64,000 bases of DNA from Haemaphysalis longicornis. Taxonomy: Eukaryota > Arthropoda > Arachnida > Ixodida > Ixodidae. Positions 46,495 to 58,319 of the stretch are shown piece after piece. Positions within the stretch are counted from its first letter, which is position 1. Each line of letters starts with the position of its first letter. The notes beneath the pieces were generated by a model. It worked only from the letters and a program-made list of their open reading frames with translations. It did not search any database and was not told the DNA's origin. The position numbers were made by a program, and so were the translations under genes. Location: NCBI GenBank assembly GCA_013339765.2, contig CM023451.1:150591623-150655622 (forward strand). Reading direction: 5' to 3'.

Positions 46495-49050
46495 GTGCGC
46501 GTGCCTGGGCTGCTGTGGGTTCATAGTCATGCAATATTTATGCTGCCAACCTCTCATGATTCTCGTCGGAACGCGCCAAGCACATAGCAAGGGATTATAG
46601 GCCTGCCGAACTCCGCTGTGGCTTTTTTCATGAATATTAAATTTGGCTATCAATTCATGATGACTCCGAGCCGCGCGACATTTTTCTATTCATTTCGTTA
46701 GCCTGGAGTACTAGGTGTGGTGGCGTCACTGGTCGAAGGTTCTTTGATAGAAGTCAACACATTAAACTATTGCTATAGCAACGTTTTGATTCGCTTTAAA
46801 AATATGAAGTATTGTTTATTGTTTTGGACAATAGTTTGGTGTTTCTTATTCTTGAAGGAAAAGCTAAAGGTCACTTTGCAAAATAACTTAAATGAGGTTT
46901 GTCGGCTAGGATTCTTGCACATTTTGTAGCACCAGGGGTCCTTTTCAGACAACAGTAAATTTCAGTCTGACGGTCGATAATGAAGCGTGACTTTTGTAAT
47001 CCCAATACAGTCAACAGCAGTCCCAAGTGGTAGAAGCCTCTCACGCCAGGACGCCGTGTGTCGTCGACCAGATCTCTGTGTTAGTTGCTGATACGCACTC
47101 TATTAAGCGAATTTGACATGATCACCTTCAGGAGTTCCCCACATCTTCGCACCTCGTGATCGTCTTTCACAGGGATATGAAAAGAAAGATGTCTTGTTGC
47201 CTTGCACTACTTTTTGAATATATCACATCTTGCCAGTCATTACTTTCCCACAACATTAAGCTTGGGACCGCACATTATTGGTTTGAGCTTGTGCAAATTT
47301 GAGCGAATGCTCATCCGTTGTACCGCTATGTAAATAAATATCTTGTTTTGGCGGAGTAGACTTGGGCACTAGCAAGGCTAACTTTATTTTTGTAGCGTGA
47401 GCTACACTGGCCGAGGTTGAGCAGTTTAGCGTGGCTCCTGAGAAGCCGTCCTGCGCATGCGCGAGGAGCAGTGATGTCACACGGCGCACAGCATGTTGCT
47501 CGCTGCCCGGCGTCTTCGCCGACCTCTGTTCCGCACGGGGTGGCCGGGTACACCTGATGATCATGCTAGAGGTGGCCGGGTGTGCAACCGATGGCTCGTG
47601 CGTCGCAGCAACACTGGCGTACGCCTGTAGAACCAGCTTAGCTCTGGGGCAATTGGTGACGCTGCACCGGAGCGGCTTGATAAATATTGTCATTGAAGCA
47701 GCAGTGTTGTCATTGTCATTGAAGCAGCAACCGTGTGTTTGTCATTGAAGCAGCAGTAGGCATGATAATCAAGCTAATCCTTGACAACCAGGAAAGCTAA
47801 GAGTAACCAGCTGAACCTTAGCTCACGCTACGTATGTCCTGGCATAGCCGAGCTAAGCCACTGCTAATTTTTCCCCTGTTGTTAGCTGCTTTTGTCTAGC
47901 ATTGTGGTATAAATGTGTGTTCTGTCGCCCCCCTAAACGTAAGAGGCCTAGGCAGTTGCGGAGCAACGAATCTGATTTCAACAGTTTCTTCAAACCCGGC
48001 GGGCAATTCTGAGGCAGATTTGGCGGTCTCCAACACACATTATTAGAGTGGTGAAAAAGTGTCCACAATTCGATGCTTCCATCAAAAATGTCTTTGCGGT
48101 TGCCACAAAAACACCATTAAAGTCACCTACGAAGGCAAATTGATATCTGGCTGGCTTAGGATCAATATTTTTATGACGCCTCTCATTCACATCGACTAAA
48201 CCATTTAAAGATGATTCGAACTGATCTCTAATGGCAGGCCGCTGGACTGCGGAACAGGCGCTCTTGTCGCTCCCCTGCGAATTGAGAGGGGAGTCCGGAA
48301 TGTAATTTATGCTTCATTCCAAAGTTTGTGCACGTCCAGAACGTGACTTCAAAGCTACTGCTGGCACCGCGCGAAGAATCCAGGCGCACGGGAATAAAAC
48401 AACCTAAAGAAAAAAGAGACGTGCGTGGGTGCGTCTGTGAGAGGAGCGGTGCCAGCGAAATGTAATTCTGCTTTCTCTGGAGAGCATTTTCAGAGAAAGT
48501 CCTGAAAGTATCACGAAATTTGTCACGGTGTACGAAAGTGGCGATAGTCCGAAAAAAACCAACAAAGAGGCATCTTTCTACGTGAGCAAGTCCTCCTAAA
48601 GCACTCCTGGCGTCTTATAGCTCAACCGGAAACAATGGCTACTAATATCTGAATTTCAACACTTCATCATTTTGCGAAATAACAAAAACTTTACACATAT
48701 CAGTATCTGGTTTACTGCTAACCCGTGAACCTGGTCGCCATCCGCCGCATCTTGAAATCATTAGAAGAGGATGAAAAACAAAGAAATAAGAACACGCACG
48801 CAGGAAGCACCTTTAGATTTACCTTTGAAATGACATAACGAGGCAATAGTAGCCGAAAGGACGTCACAACATTGGTCTTTTGTGAGGATTACATTGGAAA
48901 AACTAGTATCTTAACATGTTACTCGGGTTCTTTATTTAAAGAACAATACATGCCTTCATGCCGCAGGGCTAAGACAACTTTTAATAAGAATACTGTTTAG
49001 GTGTAGACAAACCCGTCCGGCGTAGACAGAACACCCCGAGTGCACGTTAG
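46495..49050. other. Unassigned stretch of about 2.5 kb
   Basis: No supported gene. At 47687-47755, TTGTCATTGAAGCAGCA occurs three times with different spacers. Confidence 0.35.
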
Positions 49051-49174
49051 CGCGTGCCTTGCGGCGACCGCCCGGCATCGTCCAGGCTTGGGCGTGGGCT
49101 TACGCCACATGAGGTGCTCCCGCCTTTATATAGTCGTCGTCCGTGTAGCGACCGGCGCGCCACGGGTCCGCCGC

Positions 49175-49354
49175 GGCGAAGACGATGACGACGAATTGCT
49201 CAAGCCATCCCTTCAAAATCCATACGTGAATACGGCCACCGGACCCGCTGAAGAAGTGGAAGTCTACTGAGACGAGGACGCTCTACAACAGGATTTGCCC
49301 TACTGGGCTGTGCCGCCGGACGACGACCAAAGGGATGACGACGATTGCTACTAA
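49175..49354 (+). pseudogene. Acidic C-terminal coding remnant with overlapping poly(A) signal
   Basis: One frame reads RRGEDDDDELLKPSLQNPYV, then AEEVEVY and a TGA at about 49268, and continues in the same frame as DEDALQQDLPYWAVPPDDD and DDDDCY to TAA at about 49353. The stop overlaps AATAAA (AAATAAAG). Acidic composition on both sides of the TGA and an immediate poly(A) signal suggest the end of a gene or retrocopy broken by a nonsense change. The protein family is not recognised. Confidence 0.3.
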
Positions 49355-49424
49355 ATAAAGAACTGTACATACTTTACTGCTATTTGCTTGAGAGGGCCGT
49401 CCAACACGGCTTTGCGGTGCTTGG

Positions 49425-49533
<109 letters not shown>

Positions 49534-49580
49534 GCAAATTTCGTGGTTTGAACATCCCACGAAAGACTATCGTCTTTAAT
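49534..49580 (+). repeat. Conserved flank of the (CAGA)n-linked repeat
   Basis: GCAAATTTCGTGGTTTGAAC, then CCCACGAAAGACTATCGTC. The same segment occurs in reverse at 4505-4560, and its first part follows the array at 1451. The AAAGACTATCGTCTTT palindrome recurs at 2377 and 5200. The shared unique flank shows that the arrays are copies of one mobile repeat. Confidence 0.65.
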
Positions 49581-49599
49581 GAAATTGTTTTACTAATAA

Positions 49600-50110
49600 G
49601 TTGGAGTTACAATGCCGTACAATCCCTGATAAACATTGATTTCGTTCAGGCATTGAGGTTATGAACACCCGATACAGTCACAAAAGCGCCGGAGAAACAC
49701 CACCCCGGCTAAAAATTTGCATTGAAAACATGGAAACCTAGTTATATTGCACAGCGACTGTTAAGAGAGATGGCATATCCTGCATGGCTGTCCTCCTCAA
49801 AATACCTCCAGCACGTAAAGCGACAAAATTATGGCCATCTCCACCAGTTCGGGCACACAAAAATGTGCCATCAAGAAAAGAAAAACACAATTTTCTTTAA
49901 AGAATTTGCCTTTGGTAAGTCTCTCAACTTCATTCTAGCCACAAAACATGTTTTTAACAGAAAAAAACGAATACATAAAACTCATGTTTCGCACTAGAGG
50001 ATCTTATCAAAGACGCAATAGGGATGGCGATAAAAGCTCGGTTACCCCTCTGTTGCATGGGCGTTAGCATTCAACTGGTGCAGTCAAACGAAACTTAAGG
50101 CCCATTCCCA
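49600..50110 (+). repeat. Dispersed repeat pair, copy 1
   Basis: Colinear with 56220-56690 on the same strand. Shared blocks are CCTGATAAAC, GGCATTGAGGTTATGAACAC / GGCATCGCGCTTGTGAACAC, AACCTAGTTATATTGCACAG / AGCCTAGTTACATTGCGCAG, CTTTGGTAAGTCTCTCAAC, CCACAAAACATGTTTTTAAC and GACGCAATAGGGA. Inverted pieces of the same family may lie at about 50110-50150 and 50440-50480 (GAGAGATCGATCCTGGTCCG). No coding domain was found. Confidence 0.65.
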
Positions 50111-50892
50111 TTCCGCAATCATATTTTGTGGCGGTGAATTTCACTGGCAGCCGCCAACCTCACAAACAAGTCGCTGTCACTTCATCAGGAGATAAAGTGG
50201 CATGGGATTCGAACTTGGAAGTGATTCGAAGCCGGAAGGTGTTGAAAGTTCGTTAAAAATGACATCATAATTTGGACAGAGCATTTCTTGAACGAGCCAA
50301 ACTTTCATAGCCCTTCTAAGTAGGCCATTAAGACGGAGGTTTAGATAACTGTGCGAATAATACACGTTTCGATAGCCATATTCCTGACAAGTCGGTAAAT
50401 TTTGTAGTCGAGAACAACCTGTGAAACGAAATGAATAGTGCTGCGCTGAGAGATCGATCCTGGTCCGTTTCTAATTGGATGGGTTTTATTGGCTAGACAG
50501 CATGCATAAGAAATGAGAGGAAGTGTTGCTAAATTAAAGGGCCGGAAGCGCCCAGTCGCCTAACACGACTGCAGAATAAGATTGAAAATAATAAAATTAT
50601 AACGGATGCGTTATGATTCAACACGAAAAGCAACCAGGGAAGACGATGGCTGGCTTGACCAGCCAGAGTGGCCTGGTTGCTAAAGCATCGACGAAGGTGG
50701 GCCGAAAAAGCTGACGTTCAATAATCAGTTGCCGCAACAGAACTTCCGTACCTCCAAAACGTCTCGTAAAACTTCCATTGGCAGATGGAAAGCAACAAGG
50801 TTCTCTCTTCTTTTCAGTGTCCCGTCTTCGTTGTGCTTTCTTTCACTCCCCGTTGCTTCTCGCTAAGTGTTTCGTTTGCTTGTAAAAGGAAT

Positions 50893-51112
50893 GATGATGA
50901 ATAAATCTTTATTTGTCAGCTGGTGGCAGATGTTAGGCGCACCGCCCGGTGGGGGGCTTCCCTATCCGGGATACCCTGAGCTCGGCTGGCGGTTCCAGGC
51001 CCTCTTCACGAGTTCACGCTGGATCCCAAGGTCCGGGCTCGTCAGGCGGTTCACCCACTGCTTGTAGGAGGGGGAAAAAATTACACACCATCTTCCCGTG
51101 GGGAACCCTGAT
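50893..51112 (-). mobile_element. LINE 3' end (family C type)
   Basis: The minus strand reads SYKQWVNRLTSPDLGIQREL, then VKRAWNRQPSSGYPG and a stop, the same ending as the copies at 20040 and 36730 (EQWxxxLxSxDxxxQxxLVxRA). The 3' end carries AATAAAGATTTATTCATCAT. It abuts a helicase fragment in the same orientation. Confidence 0.65.
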
Positions 51113-51129
51113 GAGGATGCGAAGCATCG

Positions 51130-51480
51130 TGGCGGTTCCGTGTGGGTTCCATTGTGTTGCCGTTATGTTGAGTGATCTGGTTTTTACTAGCGCTAGAGGG
51201 AATTCCGCGTCAGGGTCCACACCGGTGGCAAGGCACGCAAGTGCGTTGTGTTACGGGTGAGTAGGCGGTGGCTCTCGAGGCGCCGAAACTCGTCCCACCA
51301 TGTTCTTGTCGCTGTTGTCTCTGTAGTAGAATCGGTAGTCTCCGTCAGCTTTGGTGAGGTAAAGGTTGTTGACATTGGTGCACCGGCTGAGAGCAATGTA
51401 CACGCCCTCCTCTTCGCAGCTTTGTCTTCTCGTTCTTCTTCTTCTTCGGCGGTTCCCCTACGGGAAGATGACGACGGTGG
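51130..51480 (-). mobile_element. PIF1-like helicase C-terminus of a Helitron/Helentron, fragment
   Basis: Minus-strand frames read CEEEGVYIALSRCTNVNNLY and LTKADGDYRFYYRDN, then, shifted, DEFRRLESHRLLT, then FPLALVKTRSLNITATQW. VYxALSRCTxxxxLYLT is the last conserved helicase motif of PIF1-type proteins, and the FxLALVxxRSL segment looks like the first strand of an apurinic-type endonuclease fused after it. That helicase-endonuclease order is known from Helentron-type rolling-circle transposons. Two shifts show decay, and only about 115 residues remain. A cellular PIF1 gene is unlikely given the fused endonuclease start and the truncation. Confidence 0.6.
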
Positions 51481-51756
51481 TTGAACGCGAACCTATCTCG
51501 TGAGGATTCTTTGGTTAACCAATCCCTAGGGGCATACTGCCACAATCAGCATCAGAGGGCACTGCGAGACGGAGCTGGTTGAGCTGCAAGGGCGCGTGGC
51601 GCTTCCCGCCACAGCTTCCCACGGGAAATTCAGCATCCCCCTCTAAAGTTTTCAGTTCGTCGTTTCCGTTGACGTTCAGCTTGGCGTGCCTTCATTGTAG
51701 CTTCTTGACGTAGTTTGAATGAGTCAAGGACATAAGGCGCGTTCGTAGCACTTGCT

Positions 51757-51840
51757 CCTGTCCCGGATTTGTAGTGCAGTTGGAAGAGCACCGGTACCTC
51801 CCGTTGCGGCCAGAGAGTCGTGGGATCGAAACCGGGCGCC
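51757..51840 (+). ncRNA. tRNA-like sequence, probable SINE head
   Basis: The A box TAGTGCAGTTGG (51772-51783) fits the consensus fully. GGATCGAAACC (51823-51833) is a B box with one mismatch, and the spacing is tRNA-like. The body runs into a T-rich stretch at 51850. No paired acceptor stem ending is evident, so a tRNA-derived repeat is more likely than a tRNA gene. Confidence 0.5.
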
Positions 51841-51967
51841 GCTAGCTATTTCTTTTTTTATATAGTGTAGTATCACGGCACTGTGGGTGTAAGGAGGAGA
51901 GTTGCGCATGCGCAGTGAGCGTGTGGACGGCGCCGCCATCAACGACGCAGGACAAGGCGAGCCTAAG

Positions 51968-51982
51968 AAATGCTCCGCATTT
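51968..51982. repeat. Hairpin AAATGCTCCGCATTT, likely repeat end
   Basis: AAATGC-TCC-GCATTT folds on itself and is followed by AAAACGA, as the hairpin at 31314-31328 is followed by AAAACGA. It suggests a second member of the hairpin-ended family. Confidence 0.4.
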
Positions 51983-51989
51983 AAAACGA

Positions 51990-54900
51990 CCTCCACGCAG
52001 CCGCGGGAAGTTTCAGCGTTATAAAAGCAGGCCGTATAGCAAGCAGCAGTCCCACCGGCTGGCGGCCGAGAGAGTCCTAAAACCGCGTGAAAACGCGCTC
52101 CGGCGCACTTCTGACGGACAGCGCGCGTACGGTGAGCCGATCCTTCCAGAAAGCCGGTTGTGCCGATGGCGATGTTCTAGCGGGTGCCGATGCCCATTTT
52201 AGCTTCGTTAATACCCGCATCACGGGGCCTCCACATAGCCTTCAGCGTGGTACAGAACCTGCCACTCCTGTGATCTCTCGTATCTAAGGTTCGTGGCGCC
52301 TGCATGGCGTGTGTCCTCTACGTACGGGAGTCGGGAGCGGAGGAAATAAACGCTCGTTGCCCGTGACGTGCCGAGTGCGGGCATAAAGGCTGTCACGGCA
52401 ATGCCGCCGCCCCTCCTTCTATGCTATAATTGCACCCCCACAAAGATTAATAAAACGACAACGCGAGCCTAAACATAGACCAGCGATTCGAAAAGCTGTG
52501 TTGAGCTGCGGAGGAATAAGTACGTGGTTAAACTTGAGAATGAAAGTCGATTTCTCGTGGTGGTGAACAGGCGCTCTTTGTAACAGAAGATGACTCACTG
52601 GGTCGGTTTGTAGTTTATGACTTGGAGTAGAAAGCGCAAAAATATACCATTGCTTCCTAAAGGAAGTTAATTAAGAAGGGCGAAAGTTGAAAGTGCGTCC
52701 AACGTTCGCTGAAAGTGCGTCCAATCTATCGTGAAACCTTATCATATTCAAATCACCAACATAGAGCGAATCCATGCGATGATTCTTCGTGCACGAAGTA
52801 AACGAACGAAAAATCTAAATGCATACGTGCTTGATATAAAGGTATACTATCGCATGTACTCCTTCGTCATGATTGATGCGTGTATTTTGTTGTCTAGGAC
52901 CGTTTCTTTTTCGAGATTTTCAAGTAACCATTTTGACACACCAGAAGCGCGGTTGTGTCCCGAAGCGTGTGTCCAGACACCTTATCAGAGCTTTTCGGTC
53001 GACCAGCTTGTCTATGGGGGAATGCATTAGTTTAGTGAAAGAAAGCCAGCTGTTCCATTAAGAGAGCTTTCGCTTTAAGAGCTTTCCCTTTAAACGTGCG
53101 CCTTGATAAAGGACCCTTCCCGCATCCTTTCTCCCCAAGCTTTAGATCGCGCTGGGAGCCAGCAAAAAGCGTACTAAAATAGCTGCGAGTTATACAAAAT
53201 CCACCCAACATCGGAGCGCGCGTAGTGAAAGGGAAACTGCCACGCCGGAGGCGGGTTTTGAGAAAAGGTGACGGAACTTGTGCCAGGAAAGAGAAACGTG
53301 TGTGCGTGCGGGCGCCCGCGCGCCCGTTGAGATGACAGCGTGTTGGTCCTTTAGTTGCATACCTTTCGCGTCGACATTTTCGCCAGTAGAACTTCCGTTA
53401 TTTCGGTTGTTTTTACACTGGTTACAAGGACACGGCATCATATTCCTCCCACTCTCGACAAGGCGACACCACAAGGAAAAAAAAACTATGAGAATTAGTA
53501 ATTAGTAACTTTCCCACATAACAATCCTCACTCGCTCGGATGGAGAGAAGAAAGACCAAGAAGAAAGCAAGCTAAAGAATTTGGTAAAATGGGGAAAATA
53601 GTGGGTACACACAACCTTGAATTGGTTTACTGAAATTTGAATGAAGAAAATCCAGCCACGGAATATACGGCGTACCATTTTCTAAGTGGTACAACAACTA
53701 GAAGTTCAGTTGAGCACAACTTTGTTGCCGGGACGAACGAACGATACCATGCACGATACATAGCTTTTATCTAGTGTCAGTTCATTTCTTGTTTCAGCAA
53801 AGTCTCACGACGAGATTGCGTGGCAGGGCGACCAAGCCACACCCACGCGAGATCATTCCACCAGTGAAGCCTAGGTCGGGCCCTACTTACAGTGATCAGC
53901 GGTTCACGGATCAAATGTGCGCTCCGCACTATAAACAACGGGATCGATTGAAGCCACGGCTACCAAACCGTCGGCTCTAGTTGGGACTGCGGCAATGGTC
54001 GAACCTTCATTGTCTAAAGCTAGGTTGTCCTGAAGGGGCGCAAGGTCGCCAGACAGAGATCTCGCAGCCGGCTGCCGATTTACATACGGCACCAGTGCAG
54101 AGCTCGAAGAGTTGGTCTTTTAGGCCAACAGGGTTTGCGTCGTGGATTCCGTCAAAGCTCCCGTACTACTGTCTGAGTGTCGCCTTCTGAATCTAGCAGC
54201 GGCACATCGTCCGAAACAAATTCGGTCGACGGCACCGTCGTCGTCGTATCTGTGCGATCCGGTCGGCTCAGGGGAGTGTCCGTTGCTGCTGTTTCCGCTT
54301 TAGGACTTGACAGGGGCAGGAGGGCGAACGGTTCGTGAGAACGTCCCAGTTCCCGAAAGTCGTCGGTGGGCGCATATCTCGCGGGCTGTGAGGAGGAGTG
54401 CGATGCCGTGCAGGATGGTCCGGGCTGTGGCGCGGCTGGGGTGCTGACGCGCGGCATCCTGGTGGTGGCTGGCTACGCGAGCAGTGGCGGTATCAGCTGT
54501 TCGTGCGGCTGCCGCACGGCGATGCTCTCGACATCTCCTGATGGCGCTCCCTGTGGCGGCGGCCGGCAAGGGGGATTACCCGCGGCCAGTCATGACGCCC
54601 GCTTGAGTGCCAGGGCTGTACATCCTGCAACATGGGAACTGCACCGCGAATAATACATGCGATGAGATAGCATGCTAAAGTGTAGGTTTATGAAGTGATA
54701 ACAGAGCGGAAAAGAATGTGACACGTAAGGTGCCAATTTGATGTTGTTCCCAGCGCAATCTATAATTCTTGAATATCTCCCACAAGCGATAATAAATGGG
54801 TACGGCGTGTTGCAAATTAGCAAATCTTTATTTGCCCAATTAAACATTTATTTATTCCCGTACCTTCAATGTTAAAAGAGCGTTGCAGAAAGTGATTGCT

Positions 54901-56215
54901 CTTTGACAAGTAGTAGGAACATAATTAGGGCATGATACAAAGGAATCAGCATTTAAATGCGACGTCATGAACGCAACAGCAAAGATTTTTTTCACTGCCA
55001 ATGAAAAAGCGCAATATCTCTTCTTCTGTTGGTTCCTATCACTCGGCACATTCCAGCAATCGAATCGCCAAGTAAATAAAGATTACATTCATCAGGCACG
55101 TACTTTGCAACTCTCCTGATATTAATTGCGTAATCCGTAAGTTCGTGTGTTGCTCCGTCAAGTGGCAGGCGGCGCCCTGTGCGTTTGATCCAGTAGCTGT
55201 GCAGAGGCCATTTAATGCTTGCGTGTGCAAGCCCTTTCCACCCACCCCATGCTCGCATAAAGAGACCACGTCCGGAGATGTGCACGTGCCTGGACGGGAA
55301 AAGACACCCGCCGAAACGTCGCTTCTGGTGCCATAAAAGAACAAAGTAACACCCAGCCTTTCAGCTTGCGGCCATATTTTGTGCGCCGTCCATATGGAAT
55401 ATTGTGTGCACCCCGCAGCGGCCCCAATCTGCGTACCCTGAACGCCAGATTTCTGACCAACACAGTTACCCATCACTTTCACACTACAAAATATTCATTC
55501 TCAACGCAGATATACTAACATAAGAAATATACAACGAGATGTAGAAGCAAAAAGGAACGCTAATTATACAATACACAAGTGATTGTGAGTTGCGAAAGGA
55601 ATTCGCGCGCAGCGGTAATCATGGCGATTGATGTCGCAGTATTGTTTCATTCATGTGATCTTTTAAAATCGAAGCGATGACAGGACACAATATCTCCACA
55701 ATTACGGATGTTTAATTGAATAATGGTAACAGTTTAGATTACTAAACGTATAACGACAATGCAAAAAGCTCGTTATTCTAACCACAAGGCGAAGCCGTCT
55801 TAGTTCTAATTAACGAAAATTTGAAGCAACATAAGTCGACATAAACCAGAGTATTCTGCGATTTGACAACGGTAGGGCATGCCAACCATTTAATCCTTGA
55901 AGACGTCCGTCACAGCGGTCCGCATTTTTTTCTGGAGTGCAACAGCCTTTTTGCAATACAGGACGAATACGGGGGAAGGCCTCCTCTTCGCCTTGTTCAA
56001 AACTGAAGAACAGACGGGTAGTAAGTATTCAATCAGGTAATAAATTTTTCGATTACTTTTCGTAATGAATCAAAACGCAGCCGTCATAATTTTATTACTA
56101 TGGATGTTATGCTGCAGTCATGTTAGTAGACTTGTCGCATCCTCCCTTTAACAGATATACTTCCTCATATGCATGTGTGAAGCCCAAGAAACTCGCCCCA
56201 TTCCAATCGGACCAG
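51990..56215. other. Unassigned stretch of about 4.2 kb
   Basis: No supported gene. A 20-base unit with GAAAGTGCGTCCAA is duplicated at 52689-52726. The CpG-rich part at 54180-54620 gives open frames on both strands without domains. Confidence 0.35.
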
Positions 56216-56219
56216 GATC

Positions 56220-56690
56220 GATCTCTCGGAGTGGCGCAAATACAATGCACACAATTCCTGATAAACCCTCCTTTTGTTAAGGCATCGCGCTTGTGAACAC
56301 CCAAATCACTGGAAAAACACCGCCACCGCAAAAGATTCACATCGAAAACACTAAAGCCTAGTTACATTGCGCAGACCCTTAAGGGAGGTGGCTTCGCTGT
56401 ATGCGTGTCCTCCTTGAATTCCACTGGCGTAGTTAACGCGACAGACCTCTGTCTATCTCCACCAGTTCGAGCAGATACACACTGAGTAGATCAGCAGTGG
56501 TAGGGAAAAGCCGTTAAGACATAGTAAAACTTAGTTAATTAAAAAAAAACTGGCCTTTGGTGAGTCTCTCAACGTATTTCCAACCACAAAACGTTTTTAA
56601 CCGAAGAAACTAAAAACGATTTTAATCTTTGATGTTTAATTTATAGGCCGTTAGTAATGACGCAATAGGGACGCTAATTAGAGCTTCGTT
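56220..56690 (+). repeat. Dispersed repeat pair, copy 2
   Basis: Colinear with 49600-50110. The left end holds CGGACCAGGATCGATCTCTC, whose reverse complement recurs near 50450. The two copies differ by many substitutions and small insertions, so the duplication is old. Confidence 0.65.
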
Positions 56691-56699
56691 GTCCGTCAA

Positions 56700-57475
56700 T
56701 TACGCTTATAAAAATACCAGCTGTACCTAAAAGCATTCCATGATGGCACGGAAGCACAGAGGCGGCATTTGGCTAGTGCATGACATTTAATTTGACATCG
56801 TGTTCTTCGAAGTTGAAGAAAAAAGCTTACTTAGAACACATGTCTTTCACACACCAATATATTTTGCGCCCAGTATTTAGTAAAAGTGCGACGGCGTCAG
56901 AGACTCATACGAGATGCACCGAGGTATGACGTCTCTTGTAACGCACCCAATGTATTGCGCTGGTCACCGCGTTGAAGGGCGCAGGCGTGTACGCTCATAC
57001 ACGCTGTACAATAAATATTTTTCAGTACTGTTCCAACAAGTGTGTATCGGTGGTTTTATAGATACGAGAAATTGGGGGGTTGATTATCCGCCACCAGGAG
57101 ACTTCGGCTGATGTTAGTCGATGTGCCCCTGTGGATTAAACCGGCCTTTTCGGGGTTCGTCAACTGAGTTTTGCGTCTGTCTCTCCCCAGAAACTTCGGT
57201 GTCCGCGTAGGCGTCCCTGGACAAAGCCTCTGGATTTGGAGGGAAAGGGCACTATTTTGTCGCGATTGAATCCTTATTATTACCAACTCGTGCACGCGCC
57301 TTCCTGAGACATGGCTTACAGAAATAAAGGTCACAACACCGGGGTTTAAAAAAAGAGCTAATGGTTCTCTTTTCGCGACAGAATGGCATGATCGAAACAT
57401 TTCTTACCGGCCTCGGTCGGCGAACACGGGTCGATAGTAGGGCTGGAGGGAGCAGAACAAACGCAGGCCTGTTTG
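56700..57475. other. Unassigned stretch
   Basis: No supported gene. Confidence 0.35.
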
Positions 57476-57479
57476 GGGT

Positions 57480-58316
57480 TGGTTGGTTGGTTGTTTGCCT
57501 CAGACCATGGCACATACCAAGCGGGGGTTATTGGCCAAGAAGCTTCTACATAATCAGGATGTGACCTATATTTTAGATTCAGAAAGAAAAATGAGAAATA
57601 GTGTGAACGTTTAGCTGGCTAGCAGGAAAACCGTCCTGTCGCCGCAACATAAGAATGAAGGGCAGACACAACATCTCTGTGGCAGACTCCTAGGGCGGAA
57701 GCGCCTAGTGACAGGACCTCGGAACTAGATAGCGGAAGGTGAAGGCGTCTAAAGGTTAACTCCAGATGCGTGCGTCGCATTGGGGAGAAGCTGCGGCAGT
57801 TAAATAGGAAATGTTCTATATTTTCCGGTTCGTCGCAGTAAGGGAACTGCGGAGATGGAGCCAGACGAGATTTATAAAGATAAAAATTTAGTGGGGGATT
57901 TTTGCACCGAAGTTTAGTGATTGCTACCTCGCATAGCCTTGTTTCACAAAAACATCGGCTTCCATGCATGACGAAGGTGGCTATAATCTCTAGAAGATAG
58001 AAGGGCGTCTTGCTTATAAGCCTGGAGTAGCTGTAGACGCCTACATCTTGCTCCCAATAGAAAGCTATCATTATGGACATTGCACCATCACAGGGCCACA
58101 AATAAAACAAGCTGGCTAATTGATCGGTCACTTCATTGTATGAGATTCCTGCATGTCGTGGAACCCACACTAGCCGAACCTCACAGAGCTGATGGAGAAC
58201 AAATGATCGGAATTTTCGGATAATTGGGGAATGTTTTTCGGATGTTAATGCGAAACACACAGAGGGGGAGTCAGAAAGTATAACAACATGGGAAAATCTA
58301 TGCTGTGATCTCTCGC
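57480..58316 (-). mobile_element. LINE family A 3' half with (CAAC)n-like tail
   Basis: The minus-strand frame (58300-57619) reads FSHVVILSDSPSVCFALTSE (RNase H strand), CEVRLVWVPRHAGISYNEV and TDQLASL, then CEVAITKLRCKNPPLNFYLY. It ends with FPYCDEPENIEHFLFNCRSF, LSLGASALG and YVAATGRFSC. The 3' UTR has TTGGCCAATAACCCCCGCTT at about 57513-57532, then AACAACCAACCAACCAACC as tail. It is 5' truncated or interrupted at about 58316, where the tail of the next family A copy abuts it. Confidence 0.85.
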
Positions 58317-58319
58317 GGT

